NCBI GenBank assembly: GCA_009760855.2
Contig: WPIO01000003.1
Location: forward strand, 8,206,001-8,270,000
Origin: Cristatella mucedo
Lineage: Eukaryota; Bryozoa; Phylactolaemata; Cristatellidae
Direction of reading: 5' to 3'
DNA: 64,000 bases
Part shown: piece by piece, positions 1 to 13,066 of the stretch
Layout of the letters: each line of letters begins with the position of its first letter
Position numbering within the stretch: the stretch's first letter is position 1
Position numbers and translations under genes: made by a program
Notes under the pieces: model-generated
Database searches by the model: none
What the model was told of the DNA's origin: nothing
What the model saw: only the letters and a program-made list of their open reading frames with translations

Positions 1-1617
1 ACATTAGCACTGCTTTGAGAGCGCACAGAAGCTGTCTTCTTCATGGGAGTATTCATTCTTATGGACGTGCAGCCAGGCAAGTTAGTCTACAAGGAGGTAA
101 CATGGGACCAACTAGCATAAAACACATAATAGATCATCTTGCAGCTGTTTGGGCTTGCATACAGGTTGGGTTCAAGATAAATAGGACATTAAAGGAGATT
201 AAGCCAAAAAGTATTTGATCAATCGAATTCCTTTTATCTTTTTACATGTCGAAGTTGCAACTCAGTCTTGGCATGATGTAACAGGGGGACTGAGCAGAAA
301 ATGCAAGAAATGTATGCAATGCCTTACGGCAAATAGTGCTGGTCATACGTTGTCTGTCTTTTCTAATGCCAAGACCTAAGAGCCTCTGCAGAAATCGATA
401 CTTGGTACCAAGAGCTATTCCAGAGGTGTGATATTGACTAAACTTAATGCTAAGCATTTGGAGTTAGCACGGTCTTCATCTCACATTTGCCACAGCCAAA
501 TGTAGCATTCAACGTACTAATAATTGCACTTGCTCTCTCAATCCACCAATAAAACACTAATTTTAGGGCTTACATTCAAAGCAAAACGAAACGAGTGACA
601 CGTTTCACATCACTTTCCATAAAAACCTGCCAGTGTCCACATTGTGCAGCACAAAAACATGACATACAATTAAAGCACACGTGAATGTTTTCTTTCGTTG
701 CCCGGTTAACATTAGTCTCCAGTTGGAGTTCCTAACAAACAAGAAACAGTCTAGCAGATAATCTACTACACTAATGCAGCCATAAGGGAAGACAAAAGTG
801 TGTTCAAAATTCTTATTGCTCAACTCACAAAAATCTCTAAAGTGGGAGTGCAAGCTTCGACAAGTGAGTGGGCCATTTGTGAGCTGCGATTTCCCTTAAA
901 GAAGTCCCAACCACGATAGCGTTATGCCATATATGCTGTGCTGGTCCCTCGTAAGAGAAAAAGGAACGAATGAACCCGTGTCTAATAAATAGGCTTACTT
1001 ACCTTGTTTGAAGGAGTGAGCACGCTCTGCATGCTGCTAGCCTTGGTCAACGTTCCGTGTGCCTATGACGAAACGGTATGAGTTCAAGCCTAATTATGGG
1101 AACAATACTTATATCATAAGCACCAAAACTACCCACACACAACAGTAAAAATGAAATGCACAAGTGCAAGCAGAGGAGAAAGGGGTGATTTCCAGCACAT
1201 GCAAAGCAGGTCTCACCAGCAAAGAAAGACAGTACAGCACTGTAAACAATATTTTAAGCAGAACGAAATGACGAATCATAAACACGATGCATGGCTAGAA
1301 AATAGCAATAATAATAATAATAGGACATTGTATTGCATTGAGAAAGTGTTTCGGACAAGTAGGCCTAAGCAAGGGAATGGACTTACAAAAATGAGTGACC
1401 CTTGCTTGATGGAGAGAGTCAGAACAGCTCGGTGACAAGTGGAGTAATGTGCTAGTTCTAATTGTGGCAAATTCTAGCTTCCCTGTATTGCCTTATACCA
1501 ATGTTGCCAATTGTGCCCCTGCCCACTCTGAATTCCATGATGCTATTATAGCTTCTGGACAGTAGCTTCTCAGGCCGTTTTTGTTTCTGCTAGCTTCAGG
1601 TGGGCAAGCGTGTTAAT

Positions 1618-1699
<82 letters not shown>

Positions 1700-4600
1700 A
1701 CGAAGACGATAATGCCTACATGCTGCTGTTATGCAAGCAATACCATGCGTACAACTGGACTTTGCAGTATAGCAATATGCCTGCACAGGGGCATTAGGGT
1801 CAGGCACATGAACGAAACGGCAGAGATTCGAATGCAGAAACGGCAGCTTAAGATACCTTTTTGTGAGAAGAGGGGGTGCGTGGCAGCTGCTTAAATGCAG
1901 GCGAAGCACACACGGTAGCAGCAGGTGGCTGTCGTGCAAACGATCGAAGTCCAGTAGATGGAGTGGCAGTCTCGTTCAGCTAAAAATTTGTCACACTCGA
2001 GCCTTAGGTTGTCACACAATCAAGCATGATGGTCCTAGTAAGTCACTAGGAGCGCAATAAACAGCATGCTGTTTAAAAACAAGCAAGCAAATCACTATAA
2101 AGGAAACCACACGCAGCAGGCAGTAGACTATTGCAATGTATGACATTACATACATCTATGTTAGCCCCTCTTCTCTAGGCTAACAGTCGACCAGCCGCAT
2201 AACCAAACATGCTTCTCGAACATAAGAAATAGAAGTAAGAGTGAACATGCATTGATGGTAAAAGAGGCACAGAATCGAGATGCTGCCATGCCTTGACCAA
2301 GGAGAGCTGAGAATATGCCTACCTTGCGAGCCTTCGGAGTTTGTCTAGGTGGGGACATGCCGCCATCGTGTGGCCGCTTCATAGGAGTGGGAGGCTTTAT
2401 ACGTGCTGCATCGTTCGTGGGCTTAGCTTTCGCTTTCTGCTACAAGCACAGCCACGTGCACAACTCACACTAAAGGCTGCCCTGTTGCTGTGGGAAGTAC
2501 AAAGGCAGCAGCATTGACATGCAATGGAATTTGAGAAGCAATATTTACATTACAACAAGGAACACTCGCCACAAGCTGTAAATGACCTCGAAAGATGGGC
2601 ATGCAGCTTCAGCGTATGGTCTGCAAGCTCTTCAGCAAAAAATCATGGCCATCTGCACAAGCATATCAGGCCAGCAGCATTGAGCATTGGCACACCACAC
2701 AACGTGACATGCCGATTAAGGGACTGAGACCGACCAGTCCACATTGATCACGCAAGACAAGACAGTATATACTTAATTGAATAAATTTTCACGATCTGCA
2801 AATGCTTTGAATTGAGAAGCAATTAATACATTCAAAGCTGTTGTTTACCAATTCAATTGGCAGTGAAAGTGTACTGCACAAATGCATCTGCTAAAAAATA
2901 TTTGGAAAGTACATAGCCGGTATGCAAACGTACCCAAGGGCATCGAGGACAAAGACCCGGCTAAATTGACTAACAAGGATGGTGAAGCAAAAACGAGCCG
3001 ACCAAAGGGGACGTGCATTCATAAATGCCGTACAGGATCGTTTTGCAAACCCGGCTTTAAGCCAAGCTCGCATGGTCAATTTTTCTTTCATTTAGGGATG
3101 CAAACGTACCCAAGGGCATCGAGGACAAAGACACGGCTAAATTGACTAACAAGGATGAAGCAAAAAAGAGCCGACCAAAGGGGACGTGCATTCATTAATG
3201 CAGTACAGGATCGTTTTGCAAACCCAGTTTCAAGCCAAGCTCACGCGGTCAAATTTTCTTTCATCTAGGGCAGCCAATGCACATCAGAGCCCTTAACTGA
3301 GTACCCATACCCACGCCTGCGGGTGGGTGAGGGTGGAGTCTGATCTTATGGGTGGGTGTGAGTATAGGTATCCAGTTTAGGGCTCTAACGAAGACATTTT
3401 CGAGAAGTCGACAAACTAGCATCGTCTATATGGTCTAACTCAGTTCACCATAAGCAAGCCTAGTTTTCGGAGGCGTTTTTGAACGAATCATAAGCCAGCC
3501 CTGGCAATGATAAAGGTGTTCTCTCAGAGTTGTATAGCTTTTTAGTTTCTTCAAACGACTGCAAAAATAAGATTGCTGAGCAACTCTTCCTCAGGTCATA
3601 TGTAGGGTATGCACACACAAACGTACACACGTGCACATGCATGCGCGCGCACACACACAGACAATAAGAAGGGTAATAAGGCTTTCTACGATACTGGGTA
3701 TATCTTTAGTTATGTGAAGCATGTTAACATATTTATTGACAGCCCAAAAACAAATATGTATGGTTTTGGTATGTATGCATAACTAACATCATAGATATGT
3801 CACTAGCTTCAGGCCATATCCCAGGACCTTTCAATAATAATAATAATAACAACACTTTATAAAGTGCCCACAGAGAACTCAATCTCTTTCTTTCTAGTGC
3901 CTTACATTTTGCGCAAAAGAAACAGGTGGTTAGTGGTAGCATGCTCGATAAATAATAAGAATAAGCATGGTTAGGAGTGACATGCACAGGGTCAGCATGC
4001 AAGTGTGGTTAATGGCAGGCATGCACAGTGTCAGCATGCATAAGCACAAAAAGGCTGTAGTCAGGCCACTACTCAAGAAAGCAACACTAGACCAAGAGAG
4101 CTTGAGCAACTTCTGCCCAGTCTCCGTTCTGCTATTCCTATCAAAGACATTGAACCAAGTCGTGGCAGACCAGCTGAACTCATACATTCAAAATTAAACC
4201 TAGCTAGTAAGTTCCAATCTGGTTTTATAACTCCAGAGTCAGCACTGCTTCAGGTGTATAGCAACCTTCTTAGAATGCAGACTTAGTTAGTCTCTCTGCT
4301 TGTCTTGCTCGGTCTTTCGGCAGCTTTTGACACTGTCGATCACCAAGTCCTTCTCGAGTGCCTATCATCTCGCCTGGGCATCACTGGTACTAAACTGCAA
4401 TGGTTTAAGTCCTATCTCAGTGGGAGACTGCAGAGCTCACAATCGGCTTTGCTAGCATATCTCCTGTCGAGTCTGCACGAAGTCTAGGTGTCCTGTTCTA
4501 AAGTGACCTTTCATTAGATGACGATATCAGCCCCACAGTCAAGTCTGCCTACTTTCAGCTACATAGCATTGCTAAAATTCGGGCTTGATTAGACAGAGAT

Positions 4601-7600
4601 GCACATAAATTGGTCCATGCATTCGTGACATCCCTTCTCGAGTTCTGAAAGTCACTGTTAGCTGGTCTATCGGCCCAGCTAACAGTGACTTTCTGCTCGT
4701 AGATCTGTACGTAGAGATCTGCACGTATGGTCCCAAAGCCTCTAGCTCACTTCCGACTGGCGCCAGGACAATCCCTGACTTGACCACAATTAAAAAGAAG
4801 CTACAAACACATCTATTTACACATCTATTTACCACAGCGTTTAGTGGGTCCATGTGATTCAACCTTTGTGTGCTTATGAGTGCTGACACTGTGCAAGCTG
4901 CCACTAACCATATTTACACACTGTCCCTGAGCATGTCACCTTTAACCATGTTATGCTTGTTGTCATTGAGCATGCTACCACTAACTATTAAATCATGCTT
5001 CCTTTGCAGCAAATGTAAAGTATCTAGAAAGAGGTTGGGGGAGCTAAAATAAATATATTATTATAATCATTATTATTATGCATTTAGTGTGAGGTACCAC
5101 CACGATTCTATACGACCTCCCATTTCTGGCCAGGAATAGAGGCCACCAGCTTTTGCGTCGTCTCTTCTGCTGTAGCACATTCCGACGAGCCCAGTTTTAT
5201 CTAAAAGGTCGGCTACTGGTGTAAGCCAAACAACCTGCCTCATCCGCCTGTCGCTATTGCTCCATAGTCATTGCATAGGGTTCAGATTGGGCAACTGACC
5301 AACCCACTGCACCAGCACCAAACAAGGATTCGTCAAAAGTATTTCACCTGCCAGTACTGCAGTCTGCTTAGCGTTGTTATCTTTCGGCCAAATGTAACGA
5401 CCCTTAAACAATGTACTTGAGCCTCGACATCCGCTGTTCTTGCCCACAATGACTAAAAACGTACTAGTAGAGTACTCTCCGAAGAATCCCTGTTTGGTGC
5501 TGGTGAAGTGGCTCAGCCAGTCGCATAATTTGAATTCGTAGAACGCCTATTCAAGCGATAACGAAAGGTGGCTGAGGCCGGTTGTTCGGCCTGCATCACA
5601 AGCCGACCTTTTCAGTAAAACTCTGTCAGTGGAATATGCTACAGCAGAAGGAACAATGCAGCCGGTTGTGGCCTCTATTCATGGCCAGACCGTGGTAGGA
5701 ATAGACAAAGGTGTTTATTTTGGGGCTGTCAAATATTTTGATAGACTTCGCATAACTTTATACCTGGTATCTTAGAAAACCCATTATCCAAACAAATTTA
5801 CAGCCACAGCAGCAGCTGTCATACTTTGAGGATTAATACCATGTATCTCCATCTGTCTGTAACTCCACAAAGCCACAAAGACTATGTGGGTTTTATGCAG
5901 GAGAGTTTTGTATAGCACACTCACTGCCTACGCGGCTTTCGGAACGCATTCGGTAGCCAACAGACTTCATCTCACGCAACAAAGAGAAAGTGGGAAGGGT
6001 CAGGAGAGCAGTTGAGGTAGTGAGTGGCATAGAAGTAGCAGCTCAGGACTGCTGAAAAGGGTGTGCCATGTGCAGCAGCATGAGAGTAGTTGTTGTGTAC
6101 AATACCGATCCGACTGGAATCTCTATTACCTTTGCATTGCTTGCACAGAGACTGGCAGGCAAAACATTTTAAATGTCCCAATCAACGGTAATTGCATCTG
6201 GACTTATTGGGGAAAGAGTGAATATGAAGAAAGCTGAAAGTATAAATGCACAAGCTGACAACACCAAATACCTACCCGGTCCAGTTTGTCCTCCTCTTTC
6301 TGTCGATGGTAGTCATCCCATTGCTGATTGCAGTAATCTGAAAGTCTGCTGTCATACACAATAAAATCACTGCCGTTCTCAAGCTCCCAGACTTCGGCCA
6401 TCTCCTGGATCTCCTGTTCAACCTGCACGTACAAAGCGCCCTAGCTATCCAACATGGGTCCGACACAATATGACCAAATGGGGGATTGTGTCTGGCTTTG
6501 GGCAACAGTGACTGCTGCCAACGTTTACCTTGGGCAGGTCTCTCAGGACCTTTTTCCGCTGTTTCTCCTCCTTCAGCAAGCCACCGCCGCGGTTGGTAAA
6601 GCGAGCCGGGTCGTGCTCCCTCGCATCGAAGTCGAGCATTGAGGCCCACAGCTCCGCTCGCTTGCTCAGTGGATCGTAGAGGCGAGTCGCATTGGCTACG
6701 TACTGGTCCTCCAGCCTTTTTGCTTCCCGTTCGTGGGCCTCGAGCAGGTCGTCAGTGAACGTGCCTGCATATGACGGCGTGAATCGTACAGAACAAGGAT
6801 GTGGCCGCCCTCTCCCAAAGAGCAGCAGCCAGGGTATGCTGCTGATCTTGGCTACCGAATACCAATAGAAAGCCTCTTAGGCTGTGTGTGCTACACAAAA
6901 CTCTCCTTCGTAACACCCACATAGTCTGTATGGCTTTGTGGAGTTACAGATGGAGATGCATTACATTACATCTTGCATGCAAGCTCATCATCTACCCAAC
7001 AAGTGTAGCAGCTGACTGACGGATGGCTGATGGTCGCCAGGCATAGGCGAAGGGACTCGTACACCCCTCCCCAGCACAAGCACGAGCTGGCACGAACAAA
7101 CGATCATTTAGCACTTTCTGTGCAGCACGCCTAGGCCATCGAGCAATCAGCCCAAGCAGCTATTGATATGCCTGAGGAGGAACCTAAGATCCTGACAGCA
7201 CTCCTTCGAATACTGACAGAGTCAAGGCAAGCACAGCCAGTCGCCACAGGTCACTGCACAGAAATTGAACGCACACAACTCTTACAATACCCAATGGGAC
7301 TGCCGGTGTGTCCAAACCAAAATGTATCCATCGAAATCAAAAATTGTTATTGTGTCAGTTAAAACAAGCAGAGCTAAACTCGCATTTAAAATTTCACTCT
7401 GTTACATGAAGTATTACCAGAGTTATGGATTTTACAAGGCACTATACTGGAAATAAAGCTTTAAAAGTCACAAGAATGTGCCTAAACAAGCTTCACACAT
7501 GTATCTCGATCTACCAAGGTTCGGCAAGTTGGGATACGTGTTGCATACGATACAGAGATAGATACATTTGTTATTTGCAGATGTACTGCTTCCGGTTTAC

Positions 7601-10600
7601 ATCTGGGTTAGAAGTGGTTGGCATAATAATTTTTCTTTCATTTGGAAGTCGTCAGAAATTCTGATCCCAGTTCTGATATATTTGCCTTTCGAAAGGTACC
7701 CTAAACAAATATTTGATCGTCGTACAAATTGTATAAGCATTTTCTTGAAATTTCTCCTTAACAAAAATCCACCTCATATACCCTCTCAATAAGCTAAGTT
7801 AGTTTGTAAGTCAGTTCGTTATATAGTCCGTTTGTCCATGTCATATTTATAACGAGTCCTTCGTGATGTATTTATAGTAAGTACATTGCAATATGCCATT
7901 GTGAGTGTCAAAAAAGAGGGAACCGAAGATAATTTACTAATTTGCACTTGTACTCGTTGAAATTAGACTAAAGTGAGGGAACTTCGTAGGACTATGAACT
8001 TCCATGACATTCGAGCAGCTCGAGCTACAACCCTCTTTAGTGTCGCCCAAGCGCTTCCGGTGCTTCTGCTTCGACCAGCTGAGTCGGTGCACTGGAAAGC
8101 TGCCAGATTTTTGAAAAGAGTGTTTCCCTTTATGCTGCCGGGCTTTGCATTTTAAATGGCCACAAACTAATGTTTAAGGTTAAATTTGCACCCAGTACAT
8201 TTGTTGAAGGAATACCAATCAAGATCCAGCATCAGTATAAGCCAAAAGGATGAGGCTTACCAGCAACTAAGGACCGAAAAGGACTTTGAGAAAGTTCTTG
8301 CCAGCAAGAAAGGACCGAAGAGATACCAGAAAGGCTGGAGTTTTCACGGGTTCAAGCTTGACTAATCATAATTCCTTAAATTGCATCACCAAAGCTCAGT
8401 GGGCTGGGTTCAAACTGACCACAAGCTTGTAGTGGAAGCAGATTTCGTCAGTGTATCACTGGGGATTGAAATATGCTAACAAAAGCATGCACAACCTAAA
8501 AACTGGCACATTAATATCCAATATCGTTAGAAAACTCAGCATAGCAAACAACCATGCAGCTAGAACATGTTTAGAAAAAAGTATTGTCACTATTTTCCAA
8601 AATACTCTAAACTTATAAAGCAAGCACCTAAACATCTCAAAAGGCATATCAAGGCTAAGCATGAAGAATGATAGGTTCTTTGTTCAAAGGTGTAAGGTGC
8701 AACAGTTCATTATCTTTCAACCATTGAAGCCACTAATTGCAATTGGTAAGCAATTAGCAATACAATTGAGTAAAGCAAACTCACTAACAGTACAGATGTT
8801 TGTAACTGGACAGTCAAATACTCATTCTCAGCTGAACACACTCAATTCTTCAAGAAAGTAATACCCCAATGATGCGTGGGTTACCTGTGAAGCATAGAAG
8901 AGTATGCTGATGGCCTAAGTTAAATCACTATGCCTTGCAACATGCCACCACAAAAGGATAAGCACTTTCATAAGGGTATAAGGGTATATAGTAATTGGTA
9001 ATGTAGCTCACGTACAAGCAATCGACTCAATTGAGAAATTGCCGATTGAAGTAATACTTACTGATAGTAAAAGCTTTGAATGCACTCTGTTGCTTAGGTC
9101 CAAAGTGGCACATCGACCATAGCTTAGAGATCTTTTCTCTCACTTTCATTGTCATTGACTCTAATCGTTCTGCCTTCAACTGCTCGCAGCGAATAATCTC
9201 TGTCTTGTACTGAAAATTTAACGACAACTTCATTAACAGGCTACAGGGGAGAAAGAATAAGTGAACTGGAAAGGTGATACGAATGCTGAAATTGCTTACC
9301 ATAAGCCTGACCAAGCTCGGCTGGGTAGTTGGGGATAATAATAAAATATACTTTCATTTCAATTAGACAAAAAGGTTTTTGCAAGTCGAGCAAAACCTGG
9401 TTACTGGACAGGTCTTCAGCAGCATACTCGTGTTTTTATGGCAATTGCCTTCACTTGCTTTTTAACACCAGCATCCGAGTAGCAAAGTTGCCATCAAGTC
9501 TAATTAGTTCTTTAATTAAAAATGGCATTACCGAGCGGACCTCATTAGTGAGAGGCACGTCATAAAAGAAAAGGCATTGCACATGCCTTGAAAGAAAAAG
9601 AGGCCCATGCATTATGCATGGCTGCCTCCTACAGGTAATAATAAATATGATAGTAATAGGTCGTTTACATAGCAGCCTACGAGAATTAAATCTCTATCCA
9701 AGCACTTTACAGCTTGATGCAAGAGAATCAATAACCAGGGGTTAGTGACATGCTCGGCAACAAGCTTAGACAAGCATGAAAAAGCACGCAGGTATCATGC
9801 CTAGGGCCCATGCTGAAGCAAACTAGTACTGATTTGGGCAACCGATTAGTAGGACATATCGGTTGCAACCTGCACTGAACCGTGCAAAGGTAAGCTGCAA
9901 AGTACACCGAAACACAAAAGTACAGTGGGGCAAAGGGAAAGCTGACCACAACTGATGTGTCTTTAGCTGACTTAAATGATGAAAGGTCACAGGTACTGAC
10001 TATGTCAGGAAGCAAGTTCTAGAATTTTGGTGCATACGAGTTTAAGGCTTAATCACCAAAACTAATCAATTTAGCACGAGGGACTATGAGATGACTAGAT
10101 GTTGCCGAGCAGGCGACGTGACAGCACACTGGAAGATCAAGGAGGTCGGATAGACAGGCTGGTGCAAGCAAATGAAGCAACCTGCAAGCCAGGCTGAGGA
10201 TCCTGAAATCGATTCGACACAGGGAGTAATTGAAGCTAAGCCCTAAACAACAGACCCGGCAAGCAGCTGAATTGCGCACTAGTTGCAGATGACTGGATGA
10301 CCCTGGCCGTGAGTCACGAATAAACTGAATTAAATACAATAGACGTGATGGCACAAACGCATGAACTTGGTATGTCACTTGGACTGCCGGGTTTTTATTC
10401 TCAATTCACGAAAATTAAAAACCTTGGCCTTTGAATCTGATATTTCTCAGCTCCTAAAGATGCTGACCCAAACGTAGTGGTGACCACGATGATAGTTTGC
10501 AAGGCCTTAAAATAAAACCATTGATAATCTCGAAGATGCAGTCCAATAACGGATAAGATAAATAAGCAGACTATGCTCTCCACATTAAAAGTTGACGAGC

Positions 10601-12419
10601 TTGCAAATGCACCAATCTTACGACTCGACCTCTGTAATAGTCTATACTGTCACATTCAATGAGACTAGTTCAGTACGTTCTTGGCCATACTTCTAAAAAA
10701 CGATTCCCAGTAAGACATGCCTTCACAGAGAGATTAGCATAAGAAACTAATGGTAGTTTTGGCTCATGCAATAAGAGGGTTCTTAGCTCTAAATGATTAC
10801 TATGACTGGTAATTAATTCACTATCTGAGGATTAGAGATGCATAACTTGCTGTATATTCAGAAGCAACACTATCTATACAACTCCAGTGCCATCATATAA
10901 AAAAGATCAACAATTTTTCGTCTTACATAATGTGAGCAGTATTAAAAAATTAGGAATCTAAAAAAATGAAACATTACTCGGTACGAGCATCTAGACAATC
11001 ATTTGAGTTGGAGCACGGTTTAACAATGGTGCAGCAAAATGCTTACACAGTAAACCGATGAATTTTTTCAATGGCACAATAAGCTACGACAAGTTCCTCA
11101 CCGCTTCAAGAACAGGTGCGCTGTGACCACAGTGAGTAGTTAGGAAGTCCTCCTGATCGAGGTCTGGAACATCCAGACACTGCCACAAGGCCATCAATTT
11201 CTTTCTGAGTAGCTCGGCTTCAGATTTAAAATCGGTAACTTTCCTTTCCATCTATAAAGACAGATTTCAGTCAGCAGGCAGATACGATAAGCGGAGAACA
11301 CCTCCATACTGGCGACTCCTCCGACCGGAGCACCACCACGATAACTGCTGTGCTGCCAGAGTATACATATGTTGGTAAGAATGAAATGTGCAGGCACAAA
11401 GCACACCCATCAGCAAATGGCATCAAAAAGTTACCTTTTCTTCTAAAGCTGAGAGTGTTGTCATATTTTCATCCGACAAGCAGAAGTGTTCCGGCTCTTC
11501 AACGGTAACCTCGAACTCGAATGGGCTGGCTGGTCCAATACCTAGCTCATCGAGGATAGCTGTTATGCAGGCTCTTTTCTCCAATAACAAACCAAAGCGC
11601 TTAGCCTAAAAAAGGAAAATAGCCAACAACTAACACGGGCCGACAACCCAACACTTGGGCTGGCAGGCAAACAGCACAGCAGTAGCAGCGAATCGTCGTT
11701 CTCTTAGATCAACCACTGCATGGCTTCATTGCCCAGCTCACCCGTTTGTGCTCCAGATCGTTTACTATTTCCTCCAAATTTTGAAGCCACTCCTTGCTCG
11801 GCACATCTGCTTGAGAGGAAGGTGAAGGGAAAATAGCATCCAAGCCAAGCTTTTCGAGCAGCTCAGTGCGTGCATCGCTCAGATGCTTCAACGTGCGAAG
11901 ACGCCGGGTCTTCTCTGAAGCGAGTGCCTCGACGGTCTGACGTGCGTCCTGCTCGCGTCTCAGCAACGAGCAATTGACATCAAACTGAAAGATAAAGCCA
12001 TGCGTGACATGCGTGCTCCCTGTCGCCGCAGTACAAACTATATACAGGCACAGTTGCACACCGAGTCGCAGACTTGCATTCCGCATTTGACCTCGTACGT
12101 CTTTTTAAAGAGTTTTCCTTACCCCGGGTGCAGGCAGGGCCAGCTCCGTGCTAAGCGTAGTCAGCTCGACCAGGTAGCTTTCCAGGTTTCGCTCGATGCG
12201 CTGCTTCAGCAAGCGCTCTTCTTCGACCATATCGTGCAGCAGCGCGGCGACGTGCTCGTGGATGGCACGCATCCTGGACGACTGCTGCTCCTCGTCGATG
12301 CCGATATCCACCCATAGCAGCTCCATCGTGCGCACGGCCGAATCAAGCTCCTTCGCCAGTCGCATCTTAAGGCTGGATTCGTCCCATGCAGTTTCAGGGC
12401 TGCTGTCCGATACAGACAT
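1..12419 (-). CDS. PRC1: PRC1/MAP65/Ase1 orthologue, 10 exons, 3' end beyond the window
   Basis: Microtubule-associated protein that crosslinks antiparallel microtubules at the central spindle and is needed for cytokinesis. Exons, in transcription order: 12419-12123, 11984-11742, 11605-11435, 11251-11102, 9209-9062, 6764-6529, 6422-6276, 2439-2323, 1062-1003 and probably 86 to below 1. All introns are GT-AG and the phases join without a shift; the exon 5/6 junction splits a Ser codon. About 523 residues are joined through exon 9, against about 620 in human. Family marks: the N-terminal coiled-coil exon with [11 protein letters not shown], the highly conserved [19 protein letters not shown] of the spectrin-like microtubule-binding domain in exon 6, and a basic Pro/Thr-rich tail with [14 protein letters not shown] and TPMKKTAS. 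The Met at 12419 fits the family; an in-frame Met at 12443 is an alternative. Intron 7 (about 3.8 kb) is full of transposon debris. Identity is very secure; exon 10 is less so. Confidence 0.93.
1620..1697. repeat. (GT)n microsatellite
   Basis: An uninterrupted GT dinucleotide run of about 78 bases inside PRC1 intron 8. The open frames across it on both strands (Val-Cys and Thr-His runs) are artefacts of the repeat. Confidence 0.98.
2922..3270. repeat. Two-copy tandem duplication, period 176 bp
   Basis: The unit beginning ATGCAAACGTACCCAAGGGC at 2922 recurs at 3098, and the two copies run in parallel to the TTTAGGG/TCTAGGG end. They differ by scattered substitutions and a few single-base or 3-base indels, so the duplication is not brand new. 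It lies in PRC1 intron 7. No coding function is apparent. Confidence 0.9.
3284..3391. mobile_element. Small terminal-inverted-repeat element (MITE-like)
   Basis: About 108 bp whose left end CAGAGCCCTTAACTGAGTACC is the imperfect inverse of the right end GGTATCCAGTTTAGGGCTCT, with GGGTGGG-rich sequence between. Ends of CAGAGCCC type recall hAT miniature elements. No matching 8-bp target duplication was found, so class assignment is tentative. Confidence 0.45.
3833..4052 (-). mobile_element. LINE A 3'-end fragment (antisense)
   Basis: Read on the minus strand this is the 3' UTR of the LINE A family: repeated CTGACCCTGTGCATG-type phrases, then the AGAAAGAGATTGAGTTCTCT block and an ATT-repeat tail at the low-coordinate end. 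It abuts head-to-head with a sense fragment of the same family starting near 4053. Confidence 0.8.
4053..5075 (+). mobile_element. LINE A fragment, degenerate reverse transcriptase to 3' end
   Basis: Sense-strand copy starting in the reverse transcriptase: [16 protein letters not shown], then the [17 protein letters not shown] motif region (4305-4487), with several stops and frameshifts and an internal deletion that removes the YADD region. It ends in the family 3' UTR and an ATT-rich tail. It is dead and lies in PRC1 intron 7. Confidence 0.85.
5106..5706 (-). mobile_element. Degenerate Tc1/mariner element
   Basis: Ends are imperfect inverted repeats of about 45 bp, both containing AATAGAGGCCAC. 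The minus strand between 5400 and 5260 reads [16 protein letters not shown] followed by [12 protein letters not shown], matching the second catalytic Asp block and the DLNPIE block of Tc1-type DDE transposases. An in-frame stop interrupts the W of the LW motif region. At about 600 bp it is internally deleted and inactive. It lies in PRC1 intron 7. Confidence 0.75.
5837..6175 (-). mobile_element. LINE B 3'-end fragment
   Basis: Antisense copy of the LINE B family. The minus strand reads the C-terminal segment with [15 protein letters not shown], and the lower-coordinate end carries the 3' UTR ending in a TGTATCTCC-type tail. It lies in PRC1 intron 7, just downstream of exon 7. Confidence 0.85.
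6850..6972 (+). mobile_element. LINE B 3'-terminal fragment
   Basis: The last ~120 bp of LINE B, from the GGCTACCGAAT block through GTTACAGATGGAGATGCATT to the ATTACATTACAT tail, in PRC1 intron 5. Confidence 0.8.
9640..10380 (-). mobile_element. Old L2/CR1-type LINE fragment
   Basis: The minus strand at 10378-10049 reads [13 protein letters not shown] and AKLISFGD, diverged versions of the LINE A phrases [13 protein letters not shown] and NLKSFGD. The ATT-rich end at 9640-9660 and the AGAATTAAATCTCTATCCAA block match the family 3' end. It is more decayed than the other copies and sits in PRC1 intron 4. Confidence 0.7.
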
Positions 12420-12700
12420 CCTTATGCTGCAATACCGGCACATGTCTCACAAACGGCTGCGAGCAATTCAAGTACTCAAAAAGAGAGAGCGAACTCGAGC
12501 TGACAAACGTTGACGTCGCAAGGTAGCGCTCTGTCTAACTCAAGCGACCATTGGCTACGGTTGTCTCTACTGACCCGGGACATGACCAAGAAGGCACCTT
12601 TCTAGACCAACCGCACCCAGAGGCAGCGCTGGGTACGACAGCGCGGACCTGGCGGAAACGGCACGCGGTGTGAAAAAGCGCACAGCTAACTTTAGCTAAA
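12420..12700 (-). promoter_or_regulatory. Putative promoter/5' UTR region of the PRC1 orthologue
   Basis: This is the sequence immediately upstream of the first PRC1 exon on the minus strand. It contains a CRE-like TGACGTCG at 12511-12518 and no TATA box. Assignment as promoter is by position only; no transcription start can be read from the sequence. Confidence 0.3.
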
Positions 12701-13066
12701 TGCAAACAATAATTGTAGCGCCCAGCTTACACACGTATCATGACTACGCATTGTTAAGGGTAAGTGAAAAGCAGCGTACTTGGATCGGGTCCTACATCGG
12801 CAACGACTTTACTATAACTGCAAAACTTACAATTTAACACTGCCTGCTTCATCAAAATACTCGCGGGAATTTGAAAATCACCCACTTACGATAGATACAC
12901 TAAATTTAAAGAGGCTTGAGAATATTGACAACCGGAGACGACCAGCCAGGAGCCTCCCGCTGCCGTTTTAAACGCGCTTCCGGTATTATACCACGTGATC
13001 TACGGTGCATCTGTCGCCCCATAGTTCCGGTACGGCCCTGCCCTGTTACCCAGAACTTTTGAGTTG
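12700..13066. other. No gene recognised
   Basis: Moderately GC-rich single-copy sequence between the PRC1 promoter region and the Tigger element. No splice-bounded coding exon or repeat family was recognised. Confidence 0.5.

Noticed and set aside
1600-1939. Val-Cys and Thr-His repeat proteins
   Set aside because: Translations of the GT microsatellite.
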